Source: Moniliophthora roreri
Lineage: Eukaryota; Basidiomycota; Agaricomycetes; Agaricales; Marasmiaceae
DNA length: 64,000 nucleotides
Assembly: GCA_001466705.2 (NCBI GenBank)
Contig: LATX02000001.1
Span: forward strand, 2,542,001 to 2,606,000
Reading direction: 5' to 3'
Shown: positions 59,503-64,000 of the stretch, piece by piece
How positions within the stretch are numbered: the stretch's first letter is position 1
How the letters are laid out: every line of letters starts with the position of its first letter
Made by a program: the position numbers and the translations under genes
The notes under the pieces: model-generated
What the model was told of the DNA's origin: nothing
Seen by the model: only the letters and a program-made list of their open reading frames with translations
Databases searched by the model: none

Positions 59503-59615
59503 CAGCTTGAGCCATCGCTCAAGCTGGAATCAAGCCAAGCCAGATAAAGCTGCTTGGGTAAATGGCTCAAACCAAGCTGTCCAGTCAAGTGGCTCTTGAG
59601 TGGCTTCAAGCCACT
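59503..59615. repeat. Hairpin-rich segment
   Basis: A perfect 10-bp inverted repeat with a 4-base loop lies at 59503-59526 (arms CAGCTTGAGC / GCTCAAGCTG). A second at 59599-59615 has 8-bp arms AGTGGCTT / AAGCCACT and a 1-base loop. AAGCCA and TGGCTT are repeated between them. Confidence 0.75.
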
Positions 59616-59995
59616 AAGCCACCAGCTGGGTAGTATATTTTTCTTTCACAGAATTGAAATAAGAGATTAAGAGTAACTTACCTTAGTAGTAAATAATAAA
59701 AACATATAGAGGAAGGCATATACAAGGTGTATTAAGAAATATGCATTGGGTAAGTATAGAGTGTCTGTGAAGTGATTTACAGTGGAATGCGGTGTGAGTC
59801 AGCAAGATATATGAACAAGAAGTGAGCAAAACTATATGAAATTAGGATTAGCATGGCTACTAGTGAGATTTGAGGTGCTGATATATGTACACAGGGCTAA
59901 TGTGCCAGAGTGTGATTGTTATCTAATTGATAAGGGATGATCAGTAGTTGGCCAAATGTCTCATAGAATAATTGACAGTAGAATAGAGCAACTGT

Positions 59996-62448
59996 TCACT
60001 CCATCTCCAACAGTTTACTATCAGAGTACTTGTTGACAGTAGACTTGAGGGAGTGCAAAACCAGAAAATTGTTTGCTTTCGGCCAGTGCTTCACAATATC
60101 CTGCATTCTGAGAAAGTACCCTGTGTGCCATCAAAGTTCAGCTGCTGCAAGACCATTCTTTGACTGGGACCATGTTATTTGCATAGGGTTCCAGATACCA
60201 GTTGATCCTGGGAAACAGGCTTGCACAGAAATCTTGAACATTGTGATGTCATTCACACTGATATTGCATTGGACAGCACTGTGTCCAAGTTTACCATTGA
60301 AAGCATGGAACTTGAACCAAAAGTTGAGCTCATACAACTCCCAAATGATTTCTTTCATGACTGCAGACTCTGATAGGTGACCAATAGGAACAGAAGCCCC
60401 CTGCCACATGAAACAGTGTTCTTCCACATCTACATCTATTATCTTGAGAGACTCAGCCAGCAAACCATAAACCTCCTTCCTCTATTGAGCTTGAACCATC
60501 CCCAATCTGGAAGTCTTGTCATGCAGTGCCAAGAGTGTACGCCATTGCTTTGGCAACCATGCACCATATGCAGCAGGAGGAGCATCCAGTAGGATGAATG
60601 GGAGCTGGTGTTGAAATATGAGAATTGAGCAGTATTGCAGCCACATCTTCAGGTACTGCAACATTTGATCTGTTGATGTTGAACTGGCATACAGAATGAG
60701 ACCCAGTTCTGAGAAAGCATATCTACCATTTGGAATGTTCTTTTTGGGCAGTTGCCTCGACTGATCAATATCACTCAATGCACAAACCCAGACTTCAGGT
60801 GTATCAGGCAAGTATGGACTATGTATCTCAGAGAGCTTGTTTTGTTTGACCTTTGTGGTTGAGTTAGGCCTTTCATCTGGATTACATTTAGTAAGCTGTG
60901 ACATAGAGATGAGAGATTAGAACTCACAAGGACTTTGGCCACTCCTCTTCAGCTTTTGATTCTGGAGATGGGAAGTAGTTTTCATGCTCAAAGACAGAGT
61001 AGTGGAAGATGATGGTTCAGGTTCTAGTGCAACAGTGAATGGATCTGTGAAGGACACAAGTAAGTGGCCATAATTCTCTATAGCAAATGCTTTTGCTTTA
61101 TCATTACTGGTACCAGAGAAGATTATGTTGCATGGGTGTGATGTGAATGGTTGCGATTGAACACATAAGATGGTAGGAGTCAACACAATTACCTCTTTGT
61201 TGATATGTGTGGGATAGTAATATTCCACTGGCCTGGTGAACCAAAAAGGGAGACCAGCCAAATAGAACATTTCACAGTGAGTGGAGTCAGACAGGAAGGC
61301 ACCCATCATGTTGCAGTTAGCCATTCCAGGCTTCAGAGGCGTGGTTCTTGACACCATAACAGGCTGGTAGATCTCAACCCAGTCAAGGGCTGCATTAAGC
61401 TTAAGGTACCAATGCTGGAAATACAAAAACAGCTGACAGGCACAGTGAGACAGGAGTGCGAGAGAAGTAAGTTGCCACAGAGTCTGTTTCAAATGCGGGC
61501 TTAATGCTGCAATGAAGCTATTGACTTCTTTTCCTTTTGTGTGCTGCATTGACATATATGATGCCACTCGCTGCTGGAGAGCTTCATAATCTTGCTGAAA
61601 TGGTTCCAGGTATGTAGCATGCCATGTTCCCATGCCTTTTATGCTGCCACCTTCTTCGTCTCCACAAAATGCAGTTACTGGAAGAGTACTCCACCATTTG
61701 CTGGCAGGATCATCAGCAGAAGGTTGGCATTGAAGAGTGGCCCAATGACAGTGATCAGGAATAAAGGACTGTGGATAATTAAGCAGATTGTCTTTGCCAT
61801 ATAGGTAATCACAACACATGAACACTTCACACTTCCCAAGACAGGGTGCATAGATGTCATTGCAATTTGGAGATGTAACAAAATAACTGCTGCCATCAAG
61901 GATTGCCCCAACCCTGCCATCCACTGTGTGATATTCCTTTCCTGAGGATTACCTGTGAGTACCAAGGGTGTACGCTAGATGGACACATGCCAAACATACC
62001 TATCTGTGCATTGTTGACAGCAGAACATCTATTCTGATCCCTTTCTGATCCCATTCCGATTTTCTTGGCTGTGAGTTTTCCAAATGCATGAGCTGTTGAA
62101 AATGTTGATGAGAACCTGAAACATACACACAGGAAAGACTGCAGCAGCTGTTTTGAACTGACCACAGGTCAAGTTCAGATGGGTGAATCCAACTATAAGC
62201 CAGAGGTTATGGCTACAAGCCCAAACCTCCCACTTTTGCAGCCTTTCCTGTGCTTTGGATGACTTTGGACATACCAGAGATCTAAATCTGAACTGATTGT
62301 GAGTACAGGGTCTGCAAGAGTATTGATTTTAACTTACCAGTTATTTCTTCAAAATCCTGCACTTCTGGATTGGCCTTGAAGGGATATGAGGTAGAGAAGT
62401 AGAGGAGCAAAGCAAGATACAATTGTTGTGGTAATGAGAGATTGATGA
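59996..62448 (-). pseudogene. Repeat-type multi-exon gene with two in-frame stops
   Basis: A chain of exons reads from about 62448 (SLPQQLYLALLLYFSTSYPF) through TDPVLTISSDLDLW, FSSTFSTAHAFGKLTAKKIG and a 1-kb exon (61910-60930) with VGAILDGSSYFVTSPNC and AGLPFWFTRPVEYYYP. It continues through GRYAFSELGLILYASS and KEIIWELYELNFWFKFHAF to a final stop at 59996-59998. The frame is kept over about 700 codons but broken by TAG at 60482-60484 and TGA at 60131-60133, after which the same frame continues. The TGA could derive from CGA by C-to-T change. CpG is nearly absent. No catalytic motif was recognised. The layout suggests a member of an expanded family common in mushroom genomes; that is an inference. 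It appears inactive. Confidence 0.6.
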
Positions 62449-62805
62449 CTCAGCACTTATGCAATTCTCAAGTCTGATGGACTCTAACCTGAGTGCTGGT
62501 GGACTTTGAAACAGACTTTCTCAAAGCATCACATGACACAACATGTCTGCCATTGTTTCCCATTTGCCATCATCTCATCCTCCTCCTCAATATCTGTTCC
62601 TCCTTCTTTTGGCTGCTCCACTACAAGGTATGCAATGATTTTTATCTCTATTTACCCTCTCTACAATTCTACTTCTTCTAGGTCTATAGATAGAAGATGG
62701 ACTATTGAGAATAGCATGCAGGACTCAGAGGTACATGAACAATCATGGTCCATACAATAAGTACTCACTCTTCATTCATCTACTCTAGCTGGGCATAGAA
62801 TATAA

Positions 62806-63075
62806 GTTAGCTTGCAGCTGCTTATACTTTGACAACTTGTAGTTGTGGACTGCCTTTCTGAAGCTTCCCATTACAATGCGTGTCAAGAATTGGCTCCTGC
62901 AGGATATCTCTGCAAGAGACAGTACATGTACATTTCACATCCTTACCCAATCTCACATGTTTATTCCAGGATAGCAGCCTCATTCTGAGCTGGCTTGCAG
63001 CTGCTTAGTTCTGATGTCAGACAACTTGTAGTCATCTGCATGGCATGAGTTCATTTGAGCTGGCTTGTAGTCACT
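62806..63075. repeat. Spaced direct repeat of about 190 bp period
   Basis: GCTTGCAGCTGCTTA and GACAACTTGTAGT occur together at 62809-62843 and again at 62993-63032, with spacing of about 189 bp. A third, diverged partial copy (GAGCTGGCTTGTAGT) starts near 63058. Confidence 0.65.
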
Positions 63076-63185
63076 CTAGCGTCTTCACAGCCATGTTTGG
63101 GGTGACAAGGCTTGTCATTCACCAACATCAATACTGGATCTTGTTCCACTGAGCTTATGGTGTACAGTCACCAGATTACATGTTT

Positions 63186-63430
63186 TGCATACCTTACATG
63201 CTCCTCACTTTGCATACCTTACACACTCCTCGCTTTGTGTATCCTCCACACTTCTTGCTTTGTATACCCTCCACACTTCTTGCTTTGTGTACCCTCCATG
63301 CTCCTCACTTTGCATACCCTCCACACTTCTTGCTTTGTGTACCCTCCACATTCCTTCACATAGCCTCCATGCTCTCTGCTTAGCATACCCTCCATACTCC
63401 CCACTTCATGTACCCTTCATGCTCCTTGCT
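63186..63430. repeat. 25-bp minisatellite
   Basis: About nine or ten imperfect 25-bp units such as CCCTCCACACTTCTTGCTTT plus GTGTA. Two central units are exactly 25 bp apart; the outer ones are degenerate. Spurious ORFs in all three frames repeat Leu/His/Pro/Phe. Confidence 0.85.
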
Positions 63431-63754
63431 CCACAACACATACTTGTGCATCTGCTTTCTTCCTCTGCCAACCTCAGTGACATTGTCTTTATTATTAGAA
63501 TTGTGCTTCTCACCTCTGCTTGATTCATTGCTTCTCATCATTTTCATTTCCAACATAGTTATTCCCCTACCCAGACACTAGGATTCTTATTTTCCACTGG
63601 GTCTTCCATAGATCACAGTCCCATCCATATCACAATGTGATAACAGCCCTTTATGCATCTTGATCTTTGTGACCACCAAGTTTAATGAGTTTGATGGATG
63701 GCTTCAAGTTGTGGTTATTATGTTTTCTACTGGTAACCAAATCTGATTCTGACT

Positions 63755-63764
63755 TAGTATATAT
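63755..63764 (+). promoter_or_regulatory. TATA-like element before the right-edge gene
   Basis: TATATATAAG lies about 50 bp before the ATG at 63813, a position normal for a core promoter. Confidence 0.4.
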
Positions 63765-63812
63765 AAGCCTGACAAAGATCTCTTCTGCTAGAGATAAGCT
63801 CTTCTTTTTCTT

Positions 63813-64000
63813 ATGGCTGGGACAAAGAAGTGGCAGAGAAAAGGGAAAGGTGCTACTGGCGTATCCCAAGGTAGGCATCTTTGTATATTCTACATTTGAC
63901 TATGCTAATGCGAGCATACAGATGCTGACATTCAGCCAGCTTCTTGTCAAAATGTGCATTCTGGTACTCACCAGGCTGTGCTGCAAGACAATGGTATATG
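63813..64000 (+). CDS. 5' end of an unidentified gene running off the window
   Basis: ATG at 63813 begins MAGTKKWQRKGKGATGVSQ. A clean donor (GTAGGC at 63871) and acceptor (CATACAG ending 63921) join to a frame open to the window end (ADIQPASCQNVHSGTHQAV). The basic N-terminus and the TATA-like element upstream support a real start. The family cannot be told from about 43 residues. It sits in the CpG-poor island, so it may belong to a mobile or repeated gene. Confidence 0.4.

Larger units (their letters stand above)
62449..63812. other. CpG-free flank with repeats
   Basis: No supported gene. No CpG was found in 62401-62820. It contains a spaced direct repeat and a minisatellite, listed separately. 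Confidence 0.5.

Noticed and set aside
63180..63523. Leu/His/Pro-rich ORFs in all three frames
   Set aside because: They are by-products of the 25-bp minisatellite, whose period is not a multiple of three.

Overview
This window is nuclear DNA from a filamentous basidiomycete, most likely a mushroom-forming Agaricomycete. The evidence is the dense genes with many 50-65 bp GT-AG introns, a chitin synthase, an F-box/LRR protein, a multi-homeodomain regulator, a mitochondrial 2-methylisocitrate lyase, and a cytosine-methylation-like CpG deficit confined to repeat-rich DNA. Species cannot be told from the sequence. No rRNA, tRNA or CRISPR was recognised.

Region A (1-38.6 kb) is gene-rich and ordinary in composition. 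In order it holds: the 3' part of an EFM3/FAM86-like eEF2-lysine methyltransferase (+); a Wss1-like DNA-protein-crosslink metalloprotease (-); a flavin monooxygenase (+); a protein with three homeodomains (-); pantothenate kinase (-); a 2.45 kb stretch with no recognisable gene; an MFS transporter (-); an uncharacterised 345-aa protein (-); 2-methylisocitrate lyase (+); the NTE1 lysophospholipase (+); a CHRAC15/Dpb3-like histone-fold protein (-); a tiny five-exon YABBY/HMG-like gene (+); a 1000-aa F-box/LRR protein (+); and a large disordered protein of unknown function (-).

Region B (38.6-55.8 kb) carries core cell-biology genes: a division-I chitin synthase (-), casein kinase I (+), the gamma subunit of coatomer (+), and a 1254-aa protein with an embedded methyltransferase fold (+).

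Region C (about 57-64 kb) is different. CpG almost disappears: 0-1 per 420 bp in samples counted by hand, against 31 per 420 bp in a coding sample at 54 kb. The region holds clusters of the palindrome GGTTATAACC, hairpins, a 25-bp minisatellite, a spaced direct repeat, a multi-exon repeat-type gene broken by two in-frame stops, and the start of another gene running off the right edge. It looks like a silenced, decaying island next to housekeeping genes.

The genes do not form one pathway. They are independently transcribed eukaryotic genes; several pairs are convergent (EFM3/WSS1, FMO/homeodomain, NTE1/histone fold, F-box/unknown protein) or divergent (WSS1/FMO, CHS/CK1, the 345-aa protein/methylisocitrate lyase). 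Exon structures were read by hand from splice signals and family continuity, so individual junctions may be off.
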